Positions 32,636-43,040 are shown, numbered from the stretch's first letter. The stretch is DNA of 64,000 nt from Jatrophihabitans sp. (GCA_036399055.1 DASWNX010000002.1:124001-188000); one strand, 5' to 3'. Translations and numbers: made by a program. The notes: a model not told the origin generated them from the letters alone.

Positions 32636-33711
32636 GCGGTCACCGCCCAGGGTGTCGTCGTCTTGTGTCTGGCGAGCCGCTGGACGCAGTCCACCACCGT
32701 GGCCGGTTCCACCCCGCTGAGGCAGGGGTGGCCCGGCACCGGGCAGGTCGTCCGGCGGCTGCCGCGACAGGCCGCGTCCTGATCGCCGAGCAGGGCCACC
32801 GGCACCCCGTACGGCGCCCATCGGGTGGCCGGCACCACCGGGGAGAAGAGTGAGACCACCGGCGTGCCGACCGCCGCGGCCAGGTGGGCCGGGCCGGTGT
32901 TGGCCACCAGCACCGCCTGCGCGCCGGCCAGCACCCGGGCCAGTTCAGCCAGCTCCAACCGGCCGGCCAGGTCCAGCGCCGCACCGGCCGCGAAGTCCGG
33001 CAGGCCGGCCAGGGCGTGGGCCACGATGGCGGCCGTGAGCTCGCGCTCGGAGTCCGAGCCGGTCACCAGCACCTGCCAGCCTGCCGCGCACAGCTGCCGG
33101 ACGGTCTCGGCCCACAGCGGGGCCGGATAGGCGCGCGCCGCGGCCGTGACACCCGGATGCACGACCAGATAAGGCGATTCCAGCTCAGGGAGGTGTTCAG
33201 AGACCGCGGCTGACGGCAGCCGGACGGCGAGCCTGCCCTGATCACCGGGCGGAAGTTCAAAGCCGGCGGAGCGCACCGTGGCCAGCATGCGCTCGGGCTC
33301 GGGCCCGTCCTCGGCGACCGGCAGCCGCAGATCCAGCAGCGAGCCGGGATAGTCCTCGCTGCTGGCCACGATCCTCCGGACGCCGGCCAACCGCAGTAGC
33401 AGCGCGGTCGGCAGGGCCGATTGGTGGAACGAGGTGAGGATCACGGCCTCGTCCAGGCCCAGGCCGGCCAGCCGCTCGACGAGTTCGGCGAACTCCGCCG
33501 GCGAGACGCTGGGCGCCGGGTTCAGGATCCACGGGCAGGCCCACACCAGCACCTCGTCCACCCCGGGCAACAACCGCCCGGCGGCCTGCCCCAGTGGCCC
33601 GGTGAGCAGCGTCAGGTGATCCGCCGCGGCGGCCACCGCCCGGATCGCCGGCCCGCACACCAGCACGTCGCCCATGCTGTCCAAACGCGCCACCAGCAAC
33701 CGGCGGCTCAC
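32632..33711 (-). CDS. second glycosyltransferase family 9 protein
   Basis: 359 residues. RRLLVARLDSMGDVLVCGPAIRAV is a classic heptosyltransferase N-terminus. YLVVHPGVTAAARAYP and ANTGPAHLAAAVGTPVVSLFSPVVPATRW complete the GT9 signature. The GTG at 33711 overlaps the GT2-HAD stop (GTGA). This and the gene at 27223 are two separate GT9 enzymes, so two heptose (or heptose-like) additions are likely. Confidence 0.9.
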   Translation of the reverse strand: MSRRLLVARLDSMGDVLVCGPAIRAVAAAADHLTLLTGPLGQAAGRLLPGVDEVLVWACPWILNPAPSVSPAEFAELVERLAGLGLDEAVILTSFHQSALPTALLLRLAGVRRIVASSEDYPGSLLDLRLPVAEDGPEPERMLATVRSAGFELPPGDQGRLAVRLPSAAVSEHLPELESPYLVVHPGVTAAARAYPAPLWAETVRQLCAAGWQVLVTGSDSERELTAAIVAHALAGLPDFAAGAALDLAGRLELAELARVLAGAQAVLVANTGPAHLAAAVGTPVVSLFSPVVPATRWAPYGVPVALLGDQDAACRGSRRTTCPVPGHPCLSGVEPATVVDCVQRLARHKTTTPWAVTA

Positions 33712-35252
33712 CGCAGGCCGGCCAGTACGAGATCGACCGCCCCGGCCAGATCGGCGGCCCGCAGCGGCGCGGCAGCCACCTCTTCGCGCCGAGTCCGCGG
33801 GGTCGGGACCAGGATCGACGCCGCGCCCGCCGCAGTCGCGGACCCGACGTCGGAACCGATGTCGCCGATGACCACGCAGCGCGCGGCCGAGACCCCCAGC
33901 TCGGCGGCCGCCTGCCGGATCAGGCCTGGCGCCGGCTTCCGGCACCCGCACCCGGCCTCATCGGTGTGCGGGCAGACGTACCAGCCGTCGAAGGGCCCCA
34001 GCAGCGTCTCGATCCGAGCGTTGACCGCCTCGACCTGCGCGGCGGTGAGCAGCCCGCGCCCGATGCCGGACTGATTGGTGATCACCGCCACGGGTATGCC
34101 GGCCGCTCGCAACCGATCCAGCGCCCGACGAGCCCCGGGCATCGGCGAGACCGCCGCCGGGTCTGCGTTGTAGGGCACGTCGCGCACCAGGGTGCCGTCC
34201 CGGTCCACCAGCACCGCCGCCGGCCAGCCGGGCTGGGCACCGCTCACCTGATCGACTGGGGCGCCGCGGCGGATCAGCGCCCGTAGCCAGAACCAGCTGG
34301 CGGCGGGTGGGATCAGCACGCTGGTGCTGATCATCCGCAGCACCTCGGCCAGATCGCGAGGACCCGGCGCGATTCGGCGCCAGCTGAACTCGGCGGTGTC
34401 GCCGGCCCACACCAGCCCGGCCAGCACTGCCAGCCGCCGACGGCCGGTCATCGCCGCGGTCAGGCAAGTCAGGGCAGCTGCCGTGCTGAGCAGGTGTTGG
34501 GGACGCCGGCCCAGCGGCGCGGCGGCACGGCGGCGCCAGCCCCGGCCGTGCAAGCGGCGCATCAGCACGTCATCGGCGTTGCCGCGTTGCTGGCGCACGC
34601 TGGCCCACCAGCCTGCCGGCCGCACCGGATGCGCCGTCTGCCGGCTGCCCCGGCGCAGCTGCCACCCATGGTCCAGCATTCGCAGCGCCAGGTCGGCGTC
34701 CTCGCGGAAGGCCCTTGGAAACCGCTCGTCGAAACCGCCGCAGTCCACCAGCGCGGGCCGACGGTAGGCCATGTCGGCGGTGATCCAGGCAGCGGTGGCC
34801 AAACCCGCGGTGCCACGCTCTGAGTCCCGCGGCCGCCGGTCAGCCGGCAGCGGCACCTGGATCTGACCCTGCGTTCCGCCGAGGTCCTGCGACGCCACGG
34901 CCAGGTCGTGCTCGAGGTCACGAAGCCAGGCCGGGCTCACCACCACGTCGTCGTCCAGAAACGCCACCCAGTCGCTGTCACACGCCCGCCAGCCGACGTT
35001 GCGAGCCGCGGCCGGTCCCCGGCCACCACTGCGCAGCACCGTCACAGACCAGCCCGCCGCTCGGCGCTCAGCCGCTTTCAGCTCGGGCAGCTTCAGCCCG
35101 GCCGCCGGGCCAGGCCGGTCATCGACCACGAACACCGGCGGCAGCGGCCTTCCGGTCGCTGTGGCCGAGTCCGCGAGGCTGTTCAGCAACACCGAGAGCG
35201 AGCGGCGACCGATGGTCGGGATCACCAGCGCATAGCTCGGTCCAGCGGTCAC
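33708..35252 (-). CDS. fusion of a GT2 glycosyltransferase and a GmhB-type heptose-bisphosphate phosphatase
   Basis: 514 residues. Residues 1-200 are a GT-A transferase (YALVIPTIGRRSLSVLLNSL, FVVDDRP, AARNVGW, FLDDDVVV, FREDADLALRML). A hydrophobic linker (about 240-330) follows. Residues 340-510 are a HAD phosphatase with VDRDGTLVRD, TNQSGIGRG, and a C-x-H...C-x-C zinc loop (CPHTDEAGCGCRKP) typical of GmhB. GmhB removes the C7 phosphate in ADP-heptose synthesis, the step missing from gmhA/hldE here. GTG 35252 overlaps the carbamoyltransferase stop. Confidence 0.9.
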   Translation of the reverse strand: MTAGPSYALVIPTIGRRSLSVLLNSLADSATATGRPLPPVFVVDDRPGPAAGLKLPELKAAERRAAGWSVTVLRSGGRGPAAARNVGWRACDSDWVAFLDDDVVVSPAWLRDLEHDLAVASQDLGGTQGQIQVPLPADRRPRDSERGTAGLATAAWITADMAYRRPALVDCGGFDERFPRAFREDADLALRMLDHGWQLRRGSRQTAHPVRPAGWWASVRQQRGNADDVLMRRLHGRGWRRRAAAPLGRRPQHLLSTAAALTCLTAAMTGRRRLAVLAGLVWAGDTAEFSWRRIAPGPRDLAEVLRMISTSVLIPPAASWFWLRALIRRGAPVDQVSGAQPGWPAAVLVDRDGTLVRDVPYNADPAAVSPMPGARRALDRLRAAGIPVAVITNQSGIGRGLLTAAQVEAVNARIETLLGPFDGWYVCPHTDEAGCGCRKPAPGLIRQAAAELGVSAARCVVIGDIGSDVGSATAAGAASILVPTPRTRREEVAAAPLRAADLAGAVDLVLAGLR

Positions 35253-36913
35253 TGCGGTGATCCCGACTGCGGTGATCCCAACTGAGCCCTGCGCACCGCG
35301 AACGGGCCGATCGCCAGCAGGTCCACCGGGGTGGAACCGAAGCACTCGAGGGCGTCGCGGGGCGAGTCGACCATCGGCCGGCCGGCGGTGTTGAGGCTGG
35401 TGTTGACCACGACCGGCAGGCCGGTGAGGTGCGCGAAGCGTTCCAGCAACCGGGCGACCAGGGGCTCGTCGGCCGGGTCGACGGTCTGGATGCGGGCCGT
35501 TCCGTCGACGTGCACCACAGCCGGGATCCGCTCGCGCCAGTTCTCGGCGACCTGATGGACGAACAGCATGTACGGCGACGGGATCGGTCCGCCGTGGAAC
35601 AGCTCCGCAGCCCGGGAGGCCAGCACCATCGGCGCCACCGGGCGGAACTGCTCGCGTCCCTTGACGTCGTTGAGCCGTTCCAGGTTGCCCGCGCGGCCCG
35701 GATGCGCCATCAGCGACCGGTGCCCGAGCGCCCGCGGGCCGTACTCGCTGCGCCCCTGAAACCATGCCACGATGCCGTCGGCGGCCAGCGTCTCAGCCGC
35801 CGCCTCGGCGATGTCGGCAGGCCGGTCATAGGGCAACTTCGCCGTTCGCAGCGCCGATTCGATCTCAGCGTCGCTCCACTGCCGGCCCAGATCCGCTCCG
35901 GTCATCGCGGCGGCCGGCTCACCCAGCTGCTGCGCGCCGGCCAGCGCGGCGCCCAGCGCGGTGCCGGCGTCACCGGCGGCTGGTTGCACCCACACCTGCT
36001 CGAACCCGCTCTCACGCCACAACCTGGTGTTGGCGACGCAGTTCAACGCGACGCCGCCGGCCAGCGCGAGCTTGGCGCTGCCGGTTCGCATCCGCAGCCA
36101 GCGAGCGAGCTCCAGCAGCACCTCTTCGACGACCGCCTGCAGGCTGGCCGCCAGGTCGGCGTGCTCAGCGCTCCAGGGCTCGTCCGGCCGGCGTTTCTTG
36201 GCAAGGGAATTCCAGTCGACGCCGCTGGTGTGAAACCCGCCGTCGGGACGGGCGTGCACCAGCGAACGCAGATCCTCCAGGTAGCGCGGCGTGCCGTAAG
36301 AAGCCAGTGCCATCACCTTGAACTCGTCCGAACTCCGCAGAAAACCGAGATGCTCCGTCGCGTCCTCGTACAGCAGCCCCAAGGAGTGCGGCAGCTGCTG
36401 GCTGTGCAGTGTCTGCAATTCCCCTTGTGAATACAGGCCTGCTAACGAGCTGTGCCGCTCGCCTCGGCCGTCGAGCACCAGCACGGCGCAGTCCTGGTCG
36501 AACGGCGCCGCCAATCCGGCCGAGGCCGCATGCGCGACATGGTGGGCGACGAAACGCACCTGCGAGGGGTCCAGCCCCGGTAACGCGCTGGCCAGGAAGT
36601 CAGGAGCGGCGAGCGCGTAGCGCTGCCGAAGCTCGTCCCACGGATCGAACACCCCTAGCTGGTGCGCAGGCAGATGCAACGCCGGATCGAAGGAGTAGGT
36701 CACTGCGTCCAGGTCACCGGGGGTCAGACCGGCTTGTTCCAGACACCACGCTGCTGACAGCTCCGGCAGTTCCCACGCCGAGAACGGCACCGGGCGCTTT
36801 CCGTGCTTGCGCCTGCTGAACCGTTCTTCCTCGGCGGCCGCGACTATCCGGCCGTCCACGATCAGCGCTGCCGCGGGATCGTGGTACAGAGCATTGATGC
36901 CCAGGATTCGCAT
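35249..36913 (-). CDS. carbamoyltransferase (NodU/CmcH family)
   Basis: 554 residues. MRILGINALYHDPAAALIVDG opens the TobZ-like kinase-fold half, and the H-H-V-A-H segment near 112-116 is the carbamoyl-phosphate/metal site. GGVALNCVAN follows, and the C-terminal half has GRSEYGPRALGHRS and VNTSLNTAGRPMVDSP. It puts a carbamoyl group on a sugar hydroxyl, presumably of the glycan made by this operon. It is the first gene of nine joined genes. The last residues include a tandem G-S-P-Q duplication. Confidence 0.9.
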   Translation of the reverse strand: MRILGINALYHDPAAALIVDGRIVAAAEEERFSRRKHGKRPVPFSAWELPELSAAWCLEQAGLTPGDLDAVTYSFDPALHLPAHQLGVFDPWDELRQRYALAAPDFLASALPGLDPSQVRFVAHHVAHAASAGLAAPFDQDCAVLVLDGRGERHSSLAGLYSQGELQTLHSQQLPHSLGLLYEDATEHLGFLRSSDEFKVMALASYGTPRYLEDLRSLVHARPDGGFHTSGVDWNSLAKKRRPDEPWSAEHADLAASLQAVVEEVLLELARWLRMRTGSAKLALAGGVALNCVANTRLWRESGFEQVWVQPAAGDAGTALGAALAGAQQLGEPAAAMTGADLGRQWSDAEIESALRTAKLPYDRPADIAEAAAETLAADGIVAWFQGRSEYGPRALGHRSLMAHPGRAGNLERLNDVKGREQFRPVAPMVLASRAAELFHGGPIPSPYMLFVHQVAENWRERIPAVVHVDGTARIQTVDPADEPLVARLLERFAHLTGLPVVVNTSLNTAGRPMVDSPRDALECFGSTPVDLLAIGPFAVRRAQLGSPQSGSPQ

Positions 36914-37053
36914 ATTCCCTGCCGGTGTCGACACATCTGCGAGCGCGGCCGCGCACGGTCGGTCAGGTAAGTCCGCGAAAGAAGGGGCGGTGCTGTTCAC
37001 CGCTGCTCGATGGTCACGTCCAATCGAGGTGCTGCCGCAAGCTGACTGCCCAG

Positions 37054-37087
37054 CTAGAAGCGACTCTAGGACAGAGAAGCGCTTCTC
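37054..37087. promoter_or_regulatory. inverted repeats upstream of the heptose operon
   Basis: A perfect 14-bp palindrome GAGAAGCGCTTCTC (37074-37087) adjoins CTAGA-N6-TCTAG (37054-37069), 10 bases downstream of the stop of the epimerase gene and about 140 bp before the carbamoyltransferase start. It could be an operator of the operon or a termination structure. There is no T-tract. Confidence 0.5.
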
Positions 37088-37096
37088 CGCCAGCGC

Positions 37097-38125
37097 TCAC
37101 CCGAAACCAGCGGTCCTGCGCTGGTCGACGATGGCCGCGATGGTGCGCCGGATGCCCTCGTCCCAGCTGACCCGCGGGCGCCAGCCCAGCTCTCGCTCGA
37201 TCAACGTGGTGTCCGGCCGGCGCACCAGCGGGTCGTCGACCGGTAACTCGACGAACCGGATGGCCGAGGCCGAACCCGTTACCGCGACGATCTGTTCGGC
37301 GATCCGCAGGATGGTCATCTCATCGGGGCTGCCGACATTGACCGGCCCGGCGAGGTCGCTGGCGGCGACCGCCAGGACGCCGCGCACGGTGTCATCGACA
37401 AAACAGACCGACCTGGTCTGGCTGCCATCGCCGGCCACAGTCAACGGCTGGCCGGCCAGCGCCTGCTGGATGAAAGTCGGGATCGCCCGGCCGTCGTCAG
37501 CGCGCATCCGGGGCCCGTAGGTGTTGAAGATTCGCACGATCGCGGTGTCGACGCCATGGGTGGTGCGGTACGCCACCGTCAGCGCCTCGGCGAACCGCTT
37601 GGCCTCGTCATAGACGCCGCGCGGGCCCACCGGATTGACGTGACCCCAGTAATCCTCCGGCTGTGGGTGCACCTGCGGGTCGCCGTAGGTCTCTGACGTG
37701 GAGGCCAGCACAAACCGGGCGCCCTTGTCCTTGGCCAACCCCAGGGCGTGCAAGGTGCCGACGCTGCCGACCTTCATCGTCTCGATCGGCAACCGGAGGT
37801 AGTCCGCGGGCGAGGCCGGTGAGGCGAAGTGCAGCACCAGGTCGACCGGACCGGGCACGTGCAGGTAGTCGGTGACGTCGCACTTGATCAGCCGAAAGCG
37901 GTCGCTGGAACGCAGGTGGGCCAGGTTGTCCGGCAAGCCGGTCAGGAAGTTGTCCAGACACGTGACTTCCGCGCCGGACCCGATCAGCTCCTGACACAGG
38001 TGCGAGCCCAGAAAACCGGCGCCGCCGGTCACCACCGCATGCCGGAAGGCCTTCCTCCGCGCCTGTGATGGAAAAGAATTCGCTTGCGCCATAGGGAAAT
38101 TCGCCGGAGATGGACGCGCCGTCAT
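37097..38125 (-). CDS. NAD-dependent epimerase/decarboxylase, UDP-glucuronate decarboxylase (UXS)-like
   Basis: 342 residues, extended [21 protein letters not shown] is the nucleotide site, [21 protein letters not shown] a hallmark of UDP-glucuronate decarboxylases, STSETYGDP and [11 protein letters not shown] hold the catalytic Thr/Tyr/Lys, and [11 protein letters not shown] follows. The product would be UDP-xylose. It lies on the same strand 183 bp upstream of the carbamoyltransferase gene, so it may supply a sugar for the same glycan. Confidence 0.87.
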   Translation of the reverse strand: MTARPSPANFPMAQANSFPSQARRKAFRHAVVTGGAGFLGSHLCQELIGSGAEVTCLDNFLTGLPDNLAHLRSSDRFRLIKCDVTDYLHVPGPVDLVLHFASPASPADYLRLPIETMKVGSVGTLHALGLAKDKGARFVLASTSETYGDPQVHPQPEDYWGHVNPVGPRGVYDEAKRFAEALTVAYRTTHGVDTAIVRIFNTYGPRMRADDGRAIPTFIQQALAGQPLTVAGDGSQTRSVCFVDDTVRGVLAVAASDLAGPVNVGSPDEMTILRIAEQIVAVTGSASAIRFVELPVDDPLVRRPDTTLIERELGWRPRVSWDEGIRRTIAAIVDQRRTAGFG

Positions 38126-38250
38126 GCCTGCTCCTCCTGCAAGGCGCCGGCCGGGCTGCTTCCGTGCGCGGGTACGCCTGCTGCCGGGATCGCGCACATC
38201 CGATCCCGGTCGCCAGCCTAGAGCGCACTGCTCACGGCGGACAACGTCGT

Positions 38251-41200
38251 TCAGGCCAGCGCTCGCAGAGCCAGCCCGGCGCGAGGCGGATGGCTGGCCG
38301 CGACGCTGGCGAGGTGGAAGGACAGATCCGCTTCCGGTCGCGGCCGGCTGTAGAGGTAGCCCTGCACCGTCTGGCAGCCGTACTGGGTCAGCAATCGGGC
38401 TTGGGCGGCGGTTTCGACGCCTTCGGCGACCACCGCCAACCCCAGGGTCTTGCCGATCTCCAGGATGGCAGCCACCACCGCGGTGCAACTGGAGTCGGTG
38501 CCCAGACCCGCGATGAACCGGAGGTCGATTTTGAGCATGTCCACCGGCAGCTCGGTGATCCGGGTGAGACTGCTGTAACCGGTTCCCAGGTCGTCGATGG
38601 CGATTCGGATGCCGAGTTCGCGCAACCCGCTCAGGTCCTCGCGCAGCGAGTCGGCGATCAGGGGCATGTGCGTCTCGGTCAACTCCAGCACCAGCCGGTC
38701 GGCCGGCACGTCGTAGTCTCTCAGAGCTGCCAGCACGTCCTGGGTGAAGTCGCCCGTCTCCAGCTGGCGTCCTGAGATGTTGACGTGCACGTCGGGCGCC
38801 CGGACGCCGAGTTGGTCTGCCCAGCTGGCAGCCATCCGACAGGACTCACGCAACGCGCGCCGACCGATCGGGATCATCAGCGCGCTGGCCTCGGCGACGT
38901 CGAGGAACTCCCCCGGACCGAGCAATCCCCGACGAGGGTGGTTCCAGCGCAGCAGGGTCTCCACCGCGACCACCTCGCCCGATCGCAGGTCCAGCACTGG
39001 TTGGCCGTACATCACCAACTCGTCGGCGCTCAACGCCGTTTCCAGTTGCGGACGCAGCCTGTTGCTGCGCACGACCCGGGCCTGTTGCTGCGGGTCGGTC
39101 ACCGTGATCCGATCCCGGCCGGCCCGTTTGGCCGTGTACATGGCCGTGTCGGCGGTGGCCAGCAACTGCTCGCCGGTGGCCTGCGCGTTGGCCAGGGCCA
39201 GGCCGATGCTGGCGCTGATGGTGAAGGTGCCCGAAGGCAGCAGGAACGGCTCACGAAGGGCCTTGAGCACCCGGTCGGCGACGGCGCTGAGGTCCTTGCC
39301 GTCGCCGAGGTCGGTGCAGAGGATCGCGAACTCGTCGCCACCGAGCCGGCCGACGGTGTCGCCAGGACGCACCGAGCTCCGCAGCCGGTCGGCGACCTGG
39401 ATGAGCAGCTCGTCGCCGGCGGCGTGCCCGGCGCCGTCATTGACCTGCTTGAAACCGTCCAGGTCGAGATAGGCCACCCCGACCTCTCGGCTCGAACGGC
39501 CCTGGGCAGCCAGGGCGTGCTCCAGCCTGTCCAGCAGCAGGCTCCGGTTGGCCAGGCCGGTCAGCCCGTCGTGCAGCGCCTGATAGGTGAGCGCTGCCTC
39601 GGCGCGCTTGCGTGCGGTGATGTCCTCGACCAGGGAGATGGCGTAAGGCGCGCTGCCATCGGCAGGGGTCACGGTCGAGGTCGAGAGCAGCCCCCACACG
39701 TCGCTGCCGTCGGCATGGCGGTAGAGCGTCTCACGCTGTAACTGGGTGACCCCACCCCCGACCATGGCCTGCAACGCGGCACTGGTCGCGGCCGCGTCCT
39801 GCGGGACGGACAGGCTCACCACGTCCAGCGTCAGCAGCCGCGCCTCGGGGAAGCCGGTGAAGTCGCACATCGCCTGGTTGGCGCGCAGCAGCTGGCCGGC
39901 TGTCGCCGGGTCCAGCGACACCATGCACATCCCCACCGACGCCGCGTCGAAGGCCAGCCTGAAGCGCTGCTCGCTCTCGCGCAGCGCCAACTCGGCCTGC
40001 CGTTGGCTGGTGACGTCGCTGGCCACCCCGATGTAACCGCTGAGCGAGCCGTCCGGGGCGGTCATCGCGGTGACAGTCAGCTGCACCTGCAGCCGGCGTC
40101 CCGAGCTGGTCAGGTAGGTCCACTGACGGCTCTCGGGATGCTCGGCGCCGGCGTCTCGGGTGAACAGCCGGAAGTCCGCCTCGACGCCGAGTTCGGCGGC
40201 CCGCTGCGCCACCTCGGCCGGATCGTGCAGCACGATCGGGCTGTTGCCCAGCATCTGCTCCTCGGTGTAACCGAGCATCTTCTGCGCGCCTGTGTTGAAC
40301 ACCGTGATCTGGCCCAGCGGATCGGTGCCGATGATCGACATGCCGCTGGCGGCGGCCAGCACCCCGCGGTAGAGGTCCCGGGCGGTCGCCAGCTCGTGCG
40401 CCGAGCGCCGGGCTTCGGTGATGTCATGGGCGGTGCCGCTCATCCGGACCGGCGTGCCGTTCTCATCGACCTGCACCCTGCCCCGGCCGTGCACGACCCG
40501 TACCGGTTGGCCCGGCGGCTCGATCGCGAACTCGAGCTCATAGGGCTTGTGCTCGGCCAGGGCCGTCCCCACCGCGGCCGTCAAGCCGGGCCGGTCCGCG
40601 GGCTGCACCAGCGACATCCAGTTCTGCAGACTGGGCTGGAACACTCCTGGCACAACCCCGAAGATCCGGTACATCTCGGTTGACCAGGCCATCTCTGACG
40701 AGCTCAGGTCCCACGTCCAGGAGCCCAGCGTCGCCAGCCGCTGCGCTTCGGCCAGCGCGTCCTCGCGCTCGGCCGCGGCAGCCAGCGCGCCATCGCGGAC
40801 CTGGCCGCTCAGGACCAGGATCAGCGTCGCCAGGCAGATCACCGCCAGCAGGGCCTGCAACACCCACTGCCGTTGCTGCACGTCGCTGATCGAGCTCAGC
40901 GTGCCGTGGCCGCTCAGGGTGCCGATGGTGGCCAGCACCGCGGCCACCAGCGCCGAGATCATCGCCCGCAACGCGCCCAACCGGGCCGCGCCCCACACCA
41001 GCGGCGGCAGCACCAGGAACGCCTGGCCGATGGTGTGCGCGGGGGTGAAGATCCAGCACGCGGCGCCGGTGACCAGGGCGAGCTGCACGATCCATTCCGC
41101 ATTGCGCCGGCCGTGCCCGAACTCGGCCCAGACCGTCCGGCGGCTAGGCGCCAGCAGCAACGGGGTGAGCAGGATCAGCCCCAGCCCGTGGCTCAGCACG

Positions 41201-41700
41201 TAGCCGCCGGTTCCGGCCGCCCACGGCAGGCCGGCCGACACGTAACGCAGGGCGACTGCCAACGCCGCGGCGCTGACCCCGAGCACGGCGCCCACGATCA
41301 ACCTGATCCCGTCGGCGACGCTGGACAGCGGCCTGGATCGGTGTGCCACGCCGCTGGCCAGGAACCGGGCGGCGACCGCGCACTCGAGCACGCTGGCCAC
41401 CGCGTACCACGCGCTGGCCAGCATCGAGGTGCCTACCAGGAGCCTGCCGAGCGCGCTGCTGAGAGCCACGCCCACGAGCAGATGCGGCCACCAGCGCCGG
41501 GGTGAGCGGGCCAGCACCGCCAGCGACAAACCGGCCGCCGGCCACCAGGCGCTGGAGGCCAGCGACGGGTGGCGCAACAGCCGTGCGGCGAACACGCTCA
41601 GGGCAAGGACGGCCAGGGCCATCGCCAGTCCGGCCAGCCACGGCAGCCACGGCAGCCACCGTGCCTTGCCGACCGGTTGCCGGAGCGAACCTGATCGCAC
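38251..41700 (-). CDS. MASE1-PAS-GGDEF-EAL cyclic-di-GMP signalling protein
   Basis: 1149 residues. An N-terminal integral-membrane MASE1-like sensor (about 15-310, eight or so helices) is followed by three PAS domains (about 325-700). The GGDEF domain has [10 protein letters not shown] near 785. In the EAL domain the signature is ETLLRW (Thr for Ala) near 910, with [10 protein letters not shown] and the Q-G-Y-L-Y-S-R-P motif conserved. Both cyclase and phosphodiesterase sites look usable. GAAGGGG lies before the GTG start. It stands alone. Confidence 0.93.
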   Translation of the reverse strand: MRSGSLRQPVGKARWLPWLPWLAGLAMALAVLALSVFAARLLRHPSLASSAWWPAAGLSLAVLARSPRRWWPHLLVGVALSSALGRLLVGTSMLASAWYAVASVLECAVAARFLASGVAHRSRPLSSVADGIRLIVGAVLGVSAAALAVALRYVSAGLPWAAGTGGYVLSHGLGLILLTPLLLAPSRRTVWAEFGHGRRNAEWIVQLALVTGAACWIFTPAHTIGQAFLVLPPLVWGAARLGALRAMISALVAAVLATIGTLSGHGTLSSISDVQQRQWVLQALLAVICLATLILVLSGQVRDGALAAAAEREDALAEAQRLATLGSWTWDLSSSEMAWSTEMYRIFGVVPGVFQPSLQNWMSLVQPADRPGLTAAVGTALAEHKPYELEFAIEPPGQPVRVVHGRGRVQVDENGTPVRMSGTAHDITEARRSAHELATARDLYRGVLAAASGMSIIGTDPLGQITVFNTGAQKMLGYTEEQMLGNSPIVLHDPAEVAQRAAELGVEADFRLFTRDAGAEHPESRQWTYLTSSGRRLQVQLTVTAMTAPDGSLSGYIGVASDVTSQRQAELALRESEQRFRLAFDAASVGMCMVSLDPATAGQLLRANQAMCDFTGFPEARLLTLDVVSLSVPQDAAATSAALQAMVGGGVTQLQRETLYRHADGSDVWGLLSTSTVTPADGSAPYAISLVEDITARKRAEAALTYQALHDGLTGLANRSLLLDRLEHALAAQGRSSREVGVAYLDLDGFKQVNDGAGHAAGDELLIQVADRLRSSVRPGDTVGRLGGDEFAILCTDLGDGKDLSAVADRVLKALREPFLLPSGTFTISASIGLALANAQATGEQLLATADTAMYTAKRAGRDRITVTDPQQQARVVRSNRLRPQLETALSADELVMYGQPVLDLRSGEVVAVETLLRWNHPRRGLLGPGEFLDVAEASALMIPIGRRALRESCRMAASWADQLGVRAPDVHVNISGRQLETGDFTQDVLAALRDYDVPADRLVLELTETHMPLIADSLREDLSGLRELGIRIAIDDLGTGYSSLTRITELPVDMLKIDLRFIAGLGTDSSCTAVVAAILEIGKTLGLAVVAEGVETAAQARLLTQYGCQTVQGYLYSRPRPEADLSFHLASVAASHPPRAGLALRALA

Positions 41701-42043
41701 AGCTATGCCCCTTCTGTCTCTTACGCCATTAGTCGTCTTTTTCGATCACAAGATCACATCGACCAAATATGAAGACACTTGACGACTACGGCGCAGGACC
41801 CCTGCGCGAGCGGACTCCAGCCCTGCCCGTTCCGTGCTGACCGATGGCCGACAGGCCGGCGTACAGGGCCTGTCGCGCCTAAGCGAAGATGCTTTAATGG
41901 AGCCACGGCTCAAGTGAGAGCCGCCACTCGCGGCTGGCTATCGCTCAGCCGCCGGTCTCAGTCACCGCCCAGTCCACCAGCGCATGCCCCTGGCCCTTAC
42001 GGTCGGGCTGCTGGCGGCAGCGCGCACGAAAGGACCCACCGTC
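41701..42043. other. intergenic region with divergent promoters; hairpin at 41850-41874
   Basis: A 343-bp gap between divergent genes. The 41,701-41,780 part is AT-richer and should hold the promoter and ribosome site of the MASE1 gene. GACAGGCC (41850-41857) and GGCCTGTC (41867-41874) form a perfect 8-bp stem with a 9-base loop upstream of the next plus-strand gene, possibly an attenuator or terminator. AAAGGA just before 42044 is the ribosome site of that gene. Confidence 0.45.
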
Positions 42044-42415
42044 ATGACCGACAAGCAGGACGGCCACGCATCGCAGGCAGCGCAGGAGGCCGACGCGGTG
42101 GACGAGGTCAGTCGCAACACCAAGAGCCAGACCACCGCCGCCAGCTACACCACCACCGACCATGAGGTGATCCGGGCCTGGGCGCAGGCTCGTGGCGGCC
42201 GGCCGGCGACGGTGTCGGGAACCGAGGACTCGGGCAAGGGCGGCGGCGTGCTGCGCATCGAGTTCGACGCGTCCGAGGACAGCCTCGAAGACGCCGACTG
42301 GGACCAGTTCTTCGAGGTCTTCGACGATCGCGGCCTGGCTTTCGTCTATCAGGAGAAGACCTCTGACGGCCAGACCAGCCGGTTCAACAAGCTCGTCAGC
42401 CGCGAGAGCTCCTGA
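42044..42415 (+). CDS. conserved hypothetical small protein
   Basis: 123 residues, acidic. The core (about 35-120) runs THHEVIRAW-like (TTDHEVIRAWAQARGG), GVLRIEFDASED, then LEDADWDQFFEVFDDRGLAFVYQEKT and SRFNKLV. I associate this pattern with an uncharacterised family common in actinomycetes, often near stress or catalase genes. ATG 42044 with AAAGGA is chosen over an earlier in-frame start. Function unknown. Confidence 0.75.
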   Translation: MTDKQDGHASQAAQEADAVDEVSRNTKSQTTAASYTTTDHEVIRAWAQARGGRPATVSGTEDSGKGGGVLRIEFDASEDSLEDADWDQFFEVFDDRGLAFVYQEKTSDGQTSRFNKLVSRESS

Positions 42416-42479
42416 GACCGCGCTGACCGCCACCGACCCGTCCGCATGAGCTAGCAGCACCCACATACCGGAGTTCACC

Positions 42480-42998
42480 ATGACCAACGCCAGCGTTATC
42501 AAGCATTGGGCCCAGCGCGAGGCCGCGACCTATCGACAAGGCGAGGACCGCCCGCTCAGCGGCTACCTCGCCGCCATGGGCGTCTACGCGGGCGCGGTGA
42601 CCGGCCTGACGCTGCTGGGACGCCGGCTTGGCTTCACCGCGCCGAAGCAGATCACGCCATGGGACGTCACGCTGTTCGGGATCGCCACCCATCGGGTGAC
42701 CCGGACCATCTCCAAGGACGCGGTCGTCAGCCCGGTCCGGGCGCCGTTCACCACGTACGGCGGCCTGCAGGGCCCGGCCGAGCTGCACGAGGAGGCTCGC
42801 ACCGACTCGCATCTGCGCCATGCGGTCGGTGAGTTGCTGACCTGTCCGTTCTGCCTGGCCCAGTGGGTCGCCACCATGTTCGGCGCCGGCCTGGTCTTCG
42901 CGCCCCGGGCAGCCCGGCTGGTGGCTTCCACCTTCGCCGTCGTCGCAGTCTCGGACTTTCTGCAGTTCGGTTACAGCGCCGCGCAGAGCAAGGAGTGA
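42480..42998 (+). CDS. DUF1360 family membrane protein
   Basis: 172 residues. YLAAMGVYAGAVTGLTLLG is membrane helix 1 (about 29-47). FGIATHRVTRTISKDAVVSPVRAPFT is the conserved DUF1360 core, CPFCLAQW holds a Cys pair near 121-124, and a second hydrophobic region (about 125-160) follows. DUF1360 includes a sporulation-associated protein family in Bacillus; the function here is unknown. GGAG precedes the ATG, and the gene starts 64 bp after the preceding one. Confidence 0.82.
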   Translation: MTNASVIKHWAQREAATYRQGEDRPLSGYLAAMGVYAGAVTGLTLLGRRLGFTAPKQITPWDVTLFGIATHRVTRTISKDAVVSPVRAPFTTYGGLQGPAELHEEARTDSHLRHAVGELLTCPFCLAQWVATMFGAGLVFAPRAARLVASTFAVVAVSDFLQFGYSAAQSKE

Positions 42999-43040
42999 GC
43001 CCGGCCCTGAGCCGTTGAGGCCGGGCCCGGCCCAGCCCGC

